From: Phymorhynchus buccinoides
Taxonomy: Eukaryota; Mollusca; Gastropoda; Neogastropoda; Raphitomidae
Direction of reading: 5' to 3'
NCBI GenBank assembly: GCA_017654935.2
Contig: CM065691.1
Coordinates: forward strand, 29,459,214-29,523,213
DNA: 64,000 nt
Shown: piece after piece, positions 41,597 to 55,950 of the stretch
Layout of the letters: every line of letters starts with the position of its first letter
How positions within the stretch are numbered: the first letter of the stretch is position 1
The notes under the pieces: generated by a model
Database searches by the model: none
What the model was told of the DNA's origin: nothing
What the model saw: the letters and a program-made list of their open reading frames with translations, nothing else
Position numbers and translations under genes: made by a program

Positions 41597-44500
41597 ACAC
41601 ACACCACACCACACCACACCACACACACACACACAGTTCAAATATAAGAGGCATTAAGATGAGTGTTCCCAGTGATGATAGTCCATGCTTCTAGGAGTCA
41701 CGTGGATTCCACTCTCATACATTGCAATTGTGGTGAAGATCTGTGCATGGGGCCATCTGAGGGAAAATAGTATCATCACTTTTAAGAATTGTTAATTATA
41801 AAAGATTCTGTTAAATTTAGTATTATACTGTACATCATGTAGAGGTTCAAAATTGCTAGTTGTGCATATTAATACGATTAAATGGATTTTTGATCCAAGA
41901 GCAACTGTGATAACATTCGTGCAGTGTGTTGCATGATCATTTGTTCAACAGTGCTCATTATAAAACTGTAAAACCAAATGGAATGCTAATGCCAATAATG
42001 GAATTAAAAAGTTTGTTTTTTAAATGTAAAAAATCTGAGTAAAGTTAACTGAGCTTTCTTTATTTTATGTGTGTGTTGTTTCACCTGTAGTGACTATTGT
42101 GACTATATTTATACGTGTGCATTTTGTCTTTAATTTTCTATGTACCCTATTTTTCGGACCGTTAGGCGCTTGTGTGTATAAGGCGAATAGGGCGATTTTC
42201 AAGAAAAATCTGAAGAAGAAAAATTAGTGAAAGGCACCCTCGTTTATAAGGCGATACACAGCTCTCAAAATAAAGTCAAACTTTGAAACCCATGCGCGTC
42301 CAGTAAACGTTTACCGACCACCATTACTGCTGTCATAAACGTTGGCTCCCCTTTCAAATATTCGAACTTCCGTTTGTGTGACTTCCTGTTGTTGTGTTTA
42401 CACTTTTCTTTGCGAAAACTGGTAGAATTATGGCATTTTAAGCTCTACAACGATGCTTTTTACATCCAATGAAGGGTTTGATGGTATCTCGAACGATAAT
42501 AGGGATTTTGAAGCGTTTTAATATGATTATTCATCGTATCGGTGACTCGTGACCACTTTCGATTTCTAGACTCACAGTAGACTGTGCTGAGCACGGCAAT
42601 CATTGCCTCTCTTCTCACAATTTTGTTAACTAATAGGGTGCCCTCGTTTATTAGGCGCATAGGTCAAAATTGGAGAAAAAAATATCGCCTTGTAGTCCGA
42701 AAATTACGGCAATGTTTTTCTTCTTTTTTTTCTAATAAAAAAAAAATCCCCGTTGCTTTCAGAGCCTGATGAAGAATCTGGCGTGCAAAGGGTCCGCTAC
42801 AAAAAGATAAGGAGGTAAGTAATTTTGTTCTGTTTTTTGATCTTGTGGAGTCATATGTGTCTTGTATACATTGTTTTTTTTAAATTTGTTTTTATACTTA
42901 TAGTGTTTACTTTAATAATATCTAATAATGGCCATTTTTATGCATGTGAGAAAAGGTTACATTTAGCTCTGCCTTCTTTTTTTAAGATTTTGAATTTAGA
43001 ACGAGAGTGAATTTCTTCAGCTTGCTCTTACAAAAGTTCTCGAATATATAACTTTTTAAAGAGGTTTGAAATAGGTACACATATGTCATTGATGATGCTT
43101 GCACATGAATTTCAATGGAGAGCATATATTGCTATGGCCATTTTTATGCATGTGAGAATATTGGAGAACAATATTGTTCCGTAAACCTGGTTAGTTCATA
43201 AGTGATCATTGTTCTTGTGTATTTTACTTTTAGCATTTACAATCTTCTGATTAGTGTGCAGTGTGAAGGTGTTAGGACCCCCGTGCTTGTTGAAACTGAG
43301 AGCCGGTAATGGTTTCAGACATTGTCTAGCATTTACAATCTTCTGATTAGTGTGCAGTGTGAAGGTGTTAGGACCCCCATGCTTGTTGAAACTGAGAGCC
43401 GGTAATGGTTTCAGACATTGTCTAGCATTTACAATCTTCTGATTAGTGTGCAGTGTGAAGGTGTTAGGACCCCCGTGCTTGTTGAAACTGAGAGCCGGTA
43501 ATGGTTTCAAACATTGTCTAGCATTTACAATCTTCTTCCGATTGCAATACATTACGAAGGTGTTACGATCTGTGTGTCTAGTAATGAGATGAATGGTTTC
43601 AGACATTGTCTAGCATTAACAATCTTCTTCTGATTACAATACTCTATGGTGTTATGATTCGTGTGTCTAGTAATAAGATGAATGGTTCCAGACGTTGTCT
43701 AGCATTTACAATCTTCTTCTGATTACAATACTCTATGGTGTTATGATTCGTGTGTCTAGTAATAAGATGAATGGTTTCAGACATTGTCTAGCATTAGCAA
43801 TCTTCTTCTGATTACAATACATTACGAAGGTGTTATGATTCATGTGTCTAGTAATAAGATGAATGGTTTCAGACATTGTCTAGCATTTACAATCTTCTGA
43901 TTACAATACATTACGAAGGTGTTACAATCTGTGTGTCTAGTAATAAGATGAATGGTTCCAGACATTGTCTAGCATTTACAATCTTCTTCTGATTACAATA
44001 CTCTATGGTGTTATGATTCGTGTGTCTAGTAATAAGATGAATGGTTTCAGACATTGTCTAGCATTAACAATCTTCTTCTGATTACAATACATTACGAAGG
44101 TGTTATGATTCATGTGTCTAGTAATAAGATGAATGGTTCCAGACATTGTCTAGCATTTACAATCTTCTGATTACAATACATTACGAAGGTGTTACGATCC
44201 GTGTGTCTAGTAATAAGATGAATGGTTCCAGACATTGTCTAGCATTTACAATCTTCTTCTGATTACAATGCATTACGAAGGTGTTACGATCCATGTATCT
44301 AGTAATAAGATGAATGGTTCCAGACATTGTCTAGCATTTACAATCTTCTGATTACAATACATTACGAAGGTGTTACAATCCGTGTGTCTAGTAATAAGAT
44401 GAATGGTTCCAGACATTGTCTAGCATTTACAATCTTCTTCTGATTGCAAAACTCTATGGTGTTATGATTCATGTGTCTAGTAATAAGATGAATGGTTCCA

Positions 44501-47500
44501 GACATTGTCTAGCATTTACAATCTTCTTCTGATTGCAAAACTCTATGGTGTTATGATTCATGTGTCTAGTAATAAGATGAATGGTTTCAGACATGTCTTC
44601 AAGGGTGCCAAAGGATCAGACAGCGTTTCCCCGGCCCTCACATCGTGCGCTTATCACAAACCGTCTCGCATCTTTGTGTCTGGCTTTGAAAATGGCACCT
44701 TCATGATACATGAGATGCCAGACTTTAACATGATCCACTGCCTCTCGTGAGTTCTTCATAATTATTTCTCTTTTTTTTTCATAATTGTTATTGGTTTGTT
44801 AAAAATTTGATTAGACTTGGATTTGAAAACTAAATTCAAGGAAATCAGGAGAGAAAAAATCACAACAGTGTTCCCCATGCTTCCAAATTTTTAAGGGTCA
44901 TCATGACCCTTTGCCCCCAAATTTTAAGGGTCATTTGAACATCTTTGAGGGTCACCTCACTTAAAACTTCAGAGTCTTTGGAAGAACTTTGCGTCAAAGT
45001 TTTCGCAATCCAGCGAAGCAGCGCCATTTTTTTGCTTCCAAGAAACGCGAGGGCTAGGCTTGGCAGCAGTGCACGTGCGAGCAGCATGGGTGGCAAGAAG
45101 CAAAGGGAAATTACTCTGTGGTTCATGATAGTTTTTGTCGTCTGCTTCAAGCATGGCATAGTAGTGAAAGAATAGGCGCAGTATATTTTGTTGATCGTTT
45201 CCCGCTAGCCGAAATGGCTTCGACATTCTGATCGCGGCGAACACGTTTAAGGAAGCAATCATCTGAGAGAAAAACTGTACGTCACAATGACGTATTGACT
45301 GAAAAATTTATACGTCAAACTTGAAACTTTGTACATAATTTACGTACAGATCTGCGTAATCGGGAACACTGCACAATGGGTATCATTAACCCCTTGACTG
45401 CCACCAACTGTCACGTACTAATGATGATGTCATCAGATGAAGAGGAATAACCCTGATATGCTGGCGTTTGCTCTAACACAGTCAAGAGAGTAATATCCCC
45501 AGACTATTTTGCCAGATTGGCTCTATCAGTTGTCTTTTTCATAGCATGATTTGCCCAATGATTTTTTCTTTAATTTTCTCTGGCAGTCTAGGGGTTCAAT
45601 CATACTTGATACTTGTATATAGCACAATATCAAATAAACAGTTCTAGAAAAATCTACCATAATATGCGGCCCTTTTTATTTCTACAGCATTTTGACCTGT
45701 GCGTTCTATCTGTTGATAATGCCTTATCTGTACTCAAAATAGGAAAAAACAAAAACAAAAGGGTGACAAACACCTGAAATGAACAATTACTGAATTAGCT
45801 TGCAACATCACAGAGGTGTGCTTTCTCTTTATTCCATTCTGACCTCTGGGTTTTATTCCATTCTGACCAACAATAAACAATAATTTGGACATCTCATTTT
45901 CCATTCTGACCTTTTTTCCAAAAACACCATCATGTTTTTCTTCCAGTCTGACCTTTTTAAAAAAAAACACCAAAAAACAAAATTCCTCATTAATCTGGAG
46001 ATGGCGTTTTTTTCCCCATTCTGACCATTTTTTCCAGAATCGCGGAGGACTCTGGCCCCCGGCGGTCCATCACGTCAGTGTCGGTGAACCCGCAGGGTGA
46101 TCTAATCGCCCTGGGTTGCGGGGAGCTGGGGAAGCTGCTGGTGTGGGAGTGGCAGAGCCAGCAGCAGGTGCTGAAGCAGCAGGCCCACCAGAACAACACC
46201 TTCTGCCTGGCTTACTCCCCCAGCGGACAGAACCTCGCCTCGGGGGGAGACGACGGCAAGGTGAACCGGGGGAAGATAGATAGATACTGTATTTTACGGA
46301 CTACCGTAAAAACTGGACTATGAGACGCACCTGTATATAAGCCGCATCCCTCAAATTGATAGAATATAAGGTATTTAGTCGCAGTCGCAGTTTATAAGCC
46401 GCAGAGAAATTTATGCACACAAAAGAAGGTGTCAAAGTTACAAACTGAAAAAAAGCAGTAGATTTGCCTACCTTGCCACAGAAAATGAACGCGTGTGCAC
46501 AGAGCGACACAAAAATAGAACTTCTCCTATTACAATATGAGTATTTGATGCTCAAAATAGGCTGAAAAATGTGGCTGGAAACAAATTTTATTATACTGAT
46601 TAATACAGAATTGAAAAAAATCCACAGACAAGCCGCATTCGTCTGTAAACCGCATGGGCCAAAGTTGAGGAAAAAAGTAGCGGCTTATAGTCCGCATTTT
46701 ACGTTACAAGGCGCACCTGATTATATGGCGCAACACCTAAATTTTTCACAAAATTCTGATTTTTTTTAACTCTATTTTCTTACTATATTGTCAGTCACAT
46801 TATAAGGCGCAGGGGTCTTAGTCTAGGAAAAAAACTATCGCCTTATAGTCGTTAACATACGGTAATCATTATTATGTTCAGGGTTTTCCTGCCAGAAATT
46901 TCCATCTGCTGCTGTTAATTTTGTCACAAGTGTGTGTGTCTCTGGCGCTGAAACATGGGTGAAAGTAAGTTCAGGAATGCTCCTGAAATCAGGAATGAAA
47001 AAGATGATTGAAAGAGTCTTCAGGAATGGCCATGTTGTCATCCGGATCAACGGTTTTACAAAATCAAAAAACATCTGGTAGTCTTGATGGATGACAGAAT
47101 TGTGACAAAAGATGTGCAGTGTTATTACTAACAGTAACACACATACATCCTCCCCATATTTACATATACATTTTGCTGATGTTGCCTCAGGTGAAGGTGT
47201 GGGACATGAGCAGTGGTTTCTGCTACGTGACCTTTGAAGAGCACAAGGGCAGGGTCACGGACTTGACCTTCATACAGAATGGCAAGGCCGTGGTGTCCTG
47301 TTCTTTGGATGGAACTGTCCGGGCTTTCGACCTGAATCGGTAATCGTCATTGCACGTTTTGAAATTCATATATATTCTGAAAATTCTTATTGTGAACCAT
47401 GTTTTATGCATTGCGTATATATTGATGTAGTGATTACCCCCTGTGGGGTTACCGGGAGATCTTCCATACAAATAGTTCCCCCACCATCCAGAAGTTCTGC

Positions 47501-50500
47501 GCTTGTATTAGTTGTAACTTCCTCTAATATGTCTCTCTCTCTGACTCTGCCTTTTTCCTTACTTTCTGTCATCTACTATCTTTCTGACTTTTGGCCCATT
47601 CTCCTGCCTTCTTTCAAAAAAAATCTTCCATATAGTTTTCTCCTTTGAGCTCCTCCGAAATCAGAATGTGTCGGCTGAATGCAGCGAGGAGACCAGTGAA
47701 AACTGGAAAATACGTACCCATTGTGGCCTTATGGCCCGGGAACGCAGAAGAAGAAGAAGATGTAGTGATTTAAACTTAAACTTTTACAGTTGTTTCAACG
47801 CGCATGAAATTCAAGAACTTTCGTTGGGGACTAGGAATGAGAGACGTGGGAGCAACATCACTGTGTGGCCTAGACGATGAAACAGTAAGGCGGTGTGCAC
47901 ATTTACAAACACTTCCTCACGGAAACCCACCCACAATGCGCAACAACAAAAAATCTGGAAGTAATAAATATGAAAGAATGTGCACATTACACCCAGAAGC
48001 CCTTCCGCTTATTGCTTGCTGTTTGTTTTGTTTTTGTGTGGATTGTGGATGATTTTTCGTTACGGAAGTTTTCATAAATGTGCACACAACCATAACCCTT
48101 TCACCGCCAGCCATTTTTCGGCCCAAAAATACCCTTAAACCTAACTGGGTAGAGAAAAACAATTCTCTGCAATATTGAGAATTCCTCTGTGACATATGTA
48201 ACATCAGGCCCATCCCCACCTCCCCAAATCAAGAAAACAGGGTCTCCAGACAACAGGCTCTGACCTGATGCCCTCTAGTGACATGGGTGTAAAACCAATG
48301 TGGTGACAAAAGTCGACATTGGCGCTGAAAGGGTTAAACCAAAAAAAGAGGAATTTTTAGTTGGTTGCCTGATAATAAGACACATGCAGTTTAGCAGTAT
48401 AGTGTAAAGTTTATTGTATTGGCACGGGTGCAACTTTTCCTGGTATTCAAGGATTTCCTGTTTTTGAATTTTACCAGAAAAGGAATTTCCTTTTTATTTT
48501 TTTATTTGTCAGACCAGATCTTTGTGTGTCTACTGTATTTTTCAAACAGTAAGAATTTGTATAAATTGTGAAAAAAGCAAACTAAAATACCTTCATAAAT
48601 CAAATATTTCTTCAGTTGCAGGCAGACATTACCCCGGCCTTTCATTTTTTTTCATTTTGTGTAGTTGCACCCATGTGTTAATTATGACATCCAATTAGAT
48701 GTTTCATGCTCCCGATAATAAGATAGAAGCAGTTTGGCTGTATAGTGTACAGTTTATTGTATTAGCCCTATTAACTTCTAGCGCCATGTATTTCTTGCCG
48801 TTCTTTGGATGTCCGTTGCATCTCAACCAACAAGAGGATGGTGTAAAAAAAAAATATTTGTGTGCGCATACGCTGCAACGGAAATATCACTGACATAACA
48901 AGCTCTAAAAGTAGACAAACACATGGCAGGGTACTTGGCAGTGAATGTCCTTGCATTTGGTGGGAGTGAAGTGTGATGTACTGGGCGAATGCATTCGCCC
49001 ATGGTGCTAGAAGAGTTAGAACATCCAATCAGGACATCCAATTAGATTTCATGTTTCATGTTGACCATTGTCCACAGATACAGAAACTTCCTCACATATA
49101 TATGTATGTTTCACGACCGTTGTGAACAGGTACAGAAACTTCCGAACGTTCACAGCTGATAAGACAGTGCAGTTCAGCAGTGTCGCTGTGGACCCCACAG
49201 GGGATGTGGTGTGTGCCGGCTGCCAGGACGTCTTCGAAATCTTCGTTTGGTCTATAAAGACCAACCGCTTGCTGGAGGTAGGTCAGGATAGCCATGCCCG
49301 TGTGTATTCAGGTGTTTAGTCTCAATGCACACACAGATTTGTACAAAGCGGCGGTCAATTATGGATTAGGGAATAACTTAGCACATGAGTATAAATGCAC
49401 CAGTAGGCATAGCTGAATTAAGCCTGTCAGTGAATTGTTTCAATTTCTTTGTTTATGGATTGCTACATGTGTGTGCATGCATGGGTGTTTGTGTGTGTGC
49501 GTGTGTAGTTGTTTTCTGTGCTCTTATTCTATTAGATGCATTGTGATGTCTCACTTTTGCATTATTCGATTCCAGGTGTTAAATGCGCCTGCTGTGTTCA
49601 TTTATTGACTTTTGTGAGTTGTTTGCATTCAGCAAGTGTTTCAGTGCAGACGCTAATGCCGATTTATCAGTTTAATAAAGCAAAGGAGCTGCTTCTCAAC
49701 TTCTTTTTTGTAAAGTGAGACCAATCACTTACTTTCAACTTGGAAGTTGATTTCACTTTTTCGTTTCCACAGAGTTCGTAAAGATTGACACGACCGTGAC
49801 TGTTTCAGTTCAAACTTCGATCATAAACTGCTCAGTGAAGAAAAATGTGCATAAAAGTGGTGAAATTTAGTGGTCAGATCGTGTTATTACTGATTCCTCA
49901 CTATCGGCCTGAGAACGATTAGTTTTTACCGAGATTGACGATGTCAACACGCACAGGCTGGAGTTGACGACCAGCCTAAAGTACGAAAGGGGAAATAGTC
50001 ACAAATTAGCCGCAATTGTTGTTTTAGCCGCAGGGGTCAAAGTTGAAGATAAAAGTAGCGGTTTATAGCCCGGAAAATACAGTACTACAATGTACTACCA
50101 CAGAAGGAATAAAGGAAGCTGGTACAGTGGAACCTCCCTTATAAGACCTCCCATTATAGGACTCCCTCCCACATTAGACCTACTTCTCTGAGACATTGCC
50201 CTTCTTTGTAAGTATTAAAATTACCTCCCTTTAAGACTCCTCCCTTGTAAGACCTGATTTTGGATGATTTTTGAAGGTCTTATAATGGAGGTTCCACTGT
50301 AATACCTTCTGGCCAGTACCCTTTGACATGGTGCGACTGGTGACCTGTTCTTGCCTCCAGACGTTCGCTGACCACCAGGGTCCAGTCAGCTGCCTGGCCT
50401 TCAGCCGAGGCACGGAGAAGACCATGCTGGCCAGTGGCTCCTGGGACAAGACCATCAAGCTGTGGGAAGTGTTTGAGAGCAGGGGGGCCAAGGAGACCCT

Positions 50501-53500
50501 CAAGCTGAACTCAGAAGGTAGGGGAGTTATTATTATTATTATGGAGGCAAGCATTGAGTTTGTATGTGGGGTATAAACTTCTTTTTCTGCGTTCCCAGGT
50601 ATTGTGTCCAGGCATGGGAATTGTCAGTCTTTTGGCTGATTTCAGCTTTTTTGATGGTCCTCTTCAGTCTTTTTTTGCAAGTTTCAGCTTTTTTGATGGT
50701 CCAAGAGGACATTTATGAGATTAAAGAAAAGAAGCCCAATGAATAAAACTTAAGTTATTGGTTATAAATGAATGCAAAATGAACTAAATGTATCAGTCTT
50801 ATCTCTAATACTGTTTTTAAGGCTTAGATAACAGAAGAAGCTTCATTTTCTGGGGGCTGTATCCCAACACACACGGTTTTCAGTTGTTTTTTTATTCCTT
50901 GTTCCTATGCCTGCTTTCAGACCCTAATTTTCAGTCTTTTTTGTCTTCTCTAATTCCCATGCCTGTGTGACCTTAACCCTTTCATCGCCACTCTTGGCAC
51001 CACAACGATTTAACACCCATGTCACTGAAAGGCATCAAATGAGGGTCTGGTATCCAGTGTCCTTAACCCTTTCATCGCCACTCTTGGCACCACAATGATT
51101 CAACACCCATGTCACTGAAAGGCATCAAATGAGGGTCTGGTATCCAGTGACCTTAACCCTTTCATCGCCACTCTTGGCACCACGACGATTTAACACCCAT
51201 GTCACTGAAAGGCATCAAATGAGGGTCTGGTATCCAGTGTCCTTAACCCTTTCATCGCCACTCTTGGCACCACGACGATTTAACACCCATGTCACTGAAA
51301 GGCATCAAATGAGGGTCTGGTATCCAGTGACCTTAACCCTTTCATCGCCACTCTTGGCACCACAATGATTCAACACCCATGTCACTGAAAGGCATCAAAT
51401 GAGGGTCTGGTATCCAGTGACCTTAACCCTTTCATCGCCACTCTTGGCACCACGACGATTTAACACCCATGTCACTGAAAGGCATCAAATGAGGGTCTGG
51501 TATCCAGTGACCTTAACCCTTTCATCACCACTCTTGGCACCACAACGATTTAACACCCATGTCACTGAAAGGCATCAAATGAGGGTCTGGTATCCAGTGT
51601 CCTTAACCCTTTCATCGCCACTCTTGGCACCACAACGATTCAACACCCATGTCACTGAAAGGCATCAAATGAGGGTCTGGTATCCAGTGACCTTAACCCT
51701 TTCATCGCCACTCTTGGCACCACAACGATTTAACACCCATGTCACTGAAAGGCATCAAATGAGGGTCTGGTATCCAGTGACCTTAACCCTTTCATCGCCA
51801 CTCTTGGCACCACAATGATTCAACACCCATGTCACTGAAAAGGCATCAAACGATGGTCTGGTATCCAGTGACCTTAACCCTTTCATCGCCACTGTCGCCT
51901 CTTGGCACCACAATGATTGAACACCCATGTCAGTGAAAGGCATCAAATGAGGGTCTGGTATCCAGTGACCTTAACCCTTTCATCGCCACTCTTGGCACCA
52001 CAATGATTCAACACCCATGTCACTGAAAGGCATCAAATGAGGGTCTGGTATCCAGTGACCTTAACCCTTTCATCGCCACTCTTGGCACCACAATGATTCA
52101 ACACCCATGTCACTGAAAGGCATCAAATGAGGGTCTGGTATCCAGTGACATTAACCCTTTCATCGTCACTCTTGGCACCACAATGATTCAACACCCATGT
52201 CACTGAAAGGCATCAAATGAGGGTCTGGTATCCAGTGACCTTAACCCTTTCATCGCCACTCTTGGCACCACAATGATTCAACACCCATGTCACTGAAAGG
52301 CATCAAATGAGGGTCTGGTATCCAGTGACCTTAACCCTTTCATCGCCACTCTTGGCACCACAATGATTGAACACCCATGTCAGTGAAAGGCATCAAATGA
52401 GGGTCTGGTATCCAGTGACATTAACCCTTTCATCGCCACTCTTGGCACCACAATGATTCAAAACCCATGTCACTGAAAGGCATCAAACGAGGGTCTGGTA
52501 TCCAGTGACATTATGTTCTTAATTTGGGGAGTTAAGGAGAGGCCTTATTTTATGCATGTCACAGAGGAATCCCCAAATATTGCAGACTGAATCTTTTCTC
52601 TGGCCAGGTAAGTTTAATGGAAAGTTTGGGCTGAACAATGACTAGCGTTGAAAGTGTTAATGGTAGTAAGTAAGTATATGTCCGGTTTTCAGTTTTCACT
52701 GGTCTCCCCTCTGCATTCAGTCGACACATTCCGATTTCGGAGGAGCTCAAAGGAGAAAATTATTTGGAAGATTTTTGTTTGTGGCTCAAGCCACAAACCT
52801 ATAACTCACTTTGTCGGTCTGTCGGTCGGTCTGTTGTTCCAAAATTGTCGCACATTTTAACAAAATTGTCGCACTTCAAATCGAGGCTACACTTCAAATT
52901 AATTGAGGCCGCTCTTTAAAATGATGTATTTTAAAAGCGTACAAAATAATAAACATACGTAATACAGACACTACAACAGACACGACGAGTATGCGGTGCT
53001 TCTTTTGATGAGTATAAGTAGGATACATAGTTTTAAATGTTTTCCAAAAGATATAAAAAGTTACGAAATGGTGCAGAGATAACATTCTGGTTTACAGATT
53101 AAAATTATTGAAAATCCAGGGGAGGTAACTCATGATTGGAGTGGTAAAAATAGACAGTGTGCCACAAACTATTGCGATTTCGCGCTTGTTTTTTTAAACG
53201 GGCAGGAAAATGGCCCAATAAGTCAGAAAAATAGTAATAGTAAAAAGAGGAGAAAGCAGAGTCAAAGAGAGTGGTTGATTAGAGGAAGTTGCTAGCACAG
53301 AACTTCCCTACAAAAGACTCCTTCCCCCCGGGTGATATAAACAAAATACAGCATAGTCAAAGGGAAGTGTTTGAGAGCCACAGGGGGCCAAGGAAACCCT
53401 CCTGCGGAAATAAATCAGTAGGTGAGCCAGAGGGATAGAACAGTTAGTAAGCAGGCAAGTGTTGAATAAATTATATGATGTGTGATTTTATCACAATATA

Positions 53501-55693
53501 GCCAGTGGTGATCTTGTTCACAGATGCTTTTTCTGAATAAATGTAACCAACCAGCTGCATACATGTACCCAGTAATGACACACCTATATACCTGTCACCG
53601 GCTGAAGAAGAACAAAAGTTCGAAAGGTCCCCAATGTCAACTCCATCAGGTCAGATCTACCTCTTCTTTATTCTCTTCATCTGTAACCCAGTAATCAATA
53701 AGATTGAAGGTGAAAACTTGGCCTAAAAATATTGTGCTGCAGTTCTCCCCTACTGAAGTTTGCTCTTAATCCATACTAAAACAAATAGAGTACTAACAGG
53801 TCTGCGCGTTGGTTGGGTACGTGCGTACCCCCCCCCTTGAAATCGTAGAGATCGTAAAGAAATCACGTCATGCTTGCGTCATTGTTTGCGTCATTTTGAG
53901 GGCTACACAACCCCCTTTGGTACTCTAGCGCAAACCAACACTTTGGATTTTGTTTTTGGAAAAGAGAGCTTCTTCAAAGCGACCTTAATTGATTTTCATT
54001 TGAATTAATGGTTCTTTTATAGGGCAAACAAAGACTTTTCGGACGAAACTCTTTTCCGCATTTTTTTTTTTTTTTTTTTTTTCTTCATAGTTTATGTTAT
54101 TGGGTTGTGCTAACTAACTTGCTTATTTGATTTGATCATACCTTTAAAAAAAACGAGCGCGGATTTGCAATCGTTTGTGGCGTGCAACAATTGAAAACGA
54201 AACATCATTTTAAAGAGCAGCCTCAATTTGAAGTGCAGCCTCGATTTGAAGTGCGACAATTTTGTAGCCTCGATTTGAAGTGCGACAATTTTGGACCGAC
54301 AGACCAGACCGACAAAGTGAGTTATAGGTTTGTGGCTTGTGCCACAAACAAAAATAAAGGTGAAGAAAAAGAAAACCAAGTGGTAGGGAAAAAAAGATAA
54401 AAAATAAATTAATGCAGAGGTTCATTCAGTTTGTTTACAAACTTCATTGGTCATAGTGGCCCCTGGCTACAGAAAATGAGGGGTCACTCCACGACTAATA
54501 GGATATTATTGTTGTCAGTTGGGGGCTTTGTAGGTGGTGTCTTGCGTATGTTAATCTCGGAGCAAGCTCCACTCCACTCCATCAAAGTGACTCAGCAGCA
54601 GTGCAGTGTCTCCTCTGATGGATGCCTTCTGAAAGTCTAACATAGATTTGTTTCCCTTGACTGCTGATTTCAGGTTTTGCAACCTGACTAACAGGCAGCG
54701 AGTTTGGACCCAGAATGAGTGGGAGCAACACCACTGTATTGCTCAAAATGAGGGGACAATTCGGGTCACTGACCTGGCCCACCTGACAATCTAAAGCTCT
54801 GTGAATGAGCCCCATTGTGTATTCACAATTTATTTTGTGTGCGTGTGCATGCGCGCATGTGTGTGTGTGCATGCGCGCATGTGTGTGTGTGCTTGTGTTT
54901 AGCATATTTTTGATGTTCATTTGTTTCTATTGATTTTTGATGATTTATTAATTTATTAATAACTTATTTATTATTGTAAGCGCTTAGGCTCTTATTTAAG
55001 ATTAAGCGCTAGAAATGCCCATTATTATTATTATTATTATTCACATTTGCTTTCCTTTTTTTCTGAACATTCAGTTTTCTTCACACACAGAACAAAATTG
55101 CATACTTTTGTGACTGTGTTCAGTGCTGGCGCTGGATTTCCACCCCAACGGCAAGGAGCTGGCGGTGTCCACCCACAACGGACACATTCAGGTCTGGGAC
55201 ACGGTCAACTCGCGCCAGCTGACCACCATCGAGGGACACCCCGACCTGGGATATGGGCGCACCCACGACTCCAAGGTCACCGGAAAGACCCAGGCCGCCG
55301 GAAAGTGAGCACAGTTTGGGTGTTTTAACCCCCTTGACTGCCATAGAAAATCAAGGAAAAAATCATTTGGCAAATCATGCCATGAAAAAAGACAACTAAT
55401 AGAGACAATCTGGAAAAATGGTCTGGGGATATGGACCTCTTGACTGTGCAAGAGCAAAAGCCATCATATCAGGGTTATTCCTCTTCATCTGATGACATCA
55501 TCAGTGATGTCATCAGGTCAGTACGTAATACATTGGTGGCAGTCAAGGGGTTGAGCAGGGGTTCATGTGGGCAAGGCTGGCCAAACTGTAAAAAATGTCA
55601 CTAGCCCTCCAGGCGAGTAACTTAACAAATATTGTAGTGTTGGCCAATTTCTCTCTTCTCTCTCTCAGTCTCTCTCTGTCTCCCTCTCTCTCC

Positions 55694-55752
<59 letters not shown>

Positions 55753-55823
55753 TTGTCCTCTGTCTCTGTGTGTCTGTCTCTCTTTCTCTCTGTCTCTCTC
55801 TCTCACACTCTCTCTCTCTCTCT

Positions 55824-55865
<42 letters not shown>

Positions 55866-55873
55866 CCTCTCCA

Positions 55874-55950
<77 letters not shown>

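Noticed and set aside
43196..43606. 136-aa minus-strand frame with KHGGPNTFTLHTNQ repeats
   Set aside because: Antisense of the tandem array before exon 9.
43231..44590. CRISPR-like array (regular repeats)
   Set aside because: Units are wholly repetitive with no unique spacers, in an animal intron.
45047..45110. Small protein beginning MGGKKQREITLW
   Set aside because: Lies inside the 506-bp family Y element. No conservation recognised and the frame is short.
51129..51818. Open frames with repeated RVWYPVTLTLSSPLLAP
   Set aside because: Translations of the 90-bp minisatellite. The period is divisible by three, so the frame stays open without selection.
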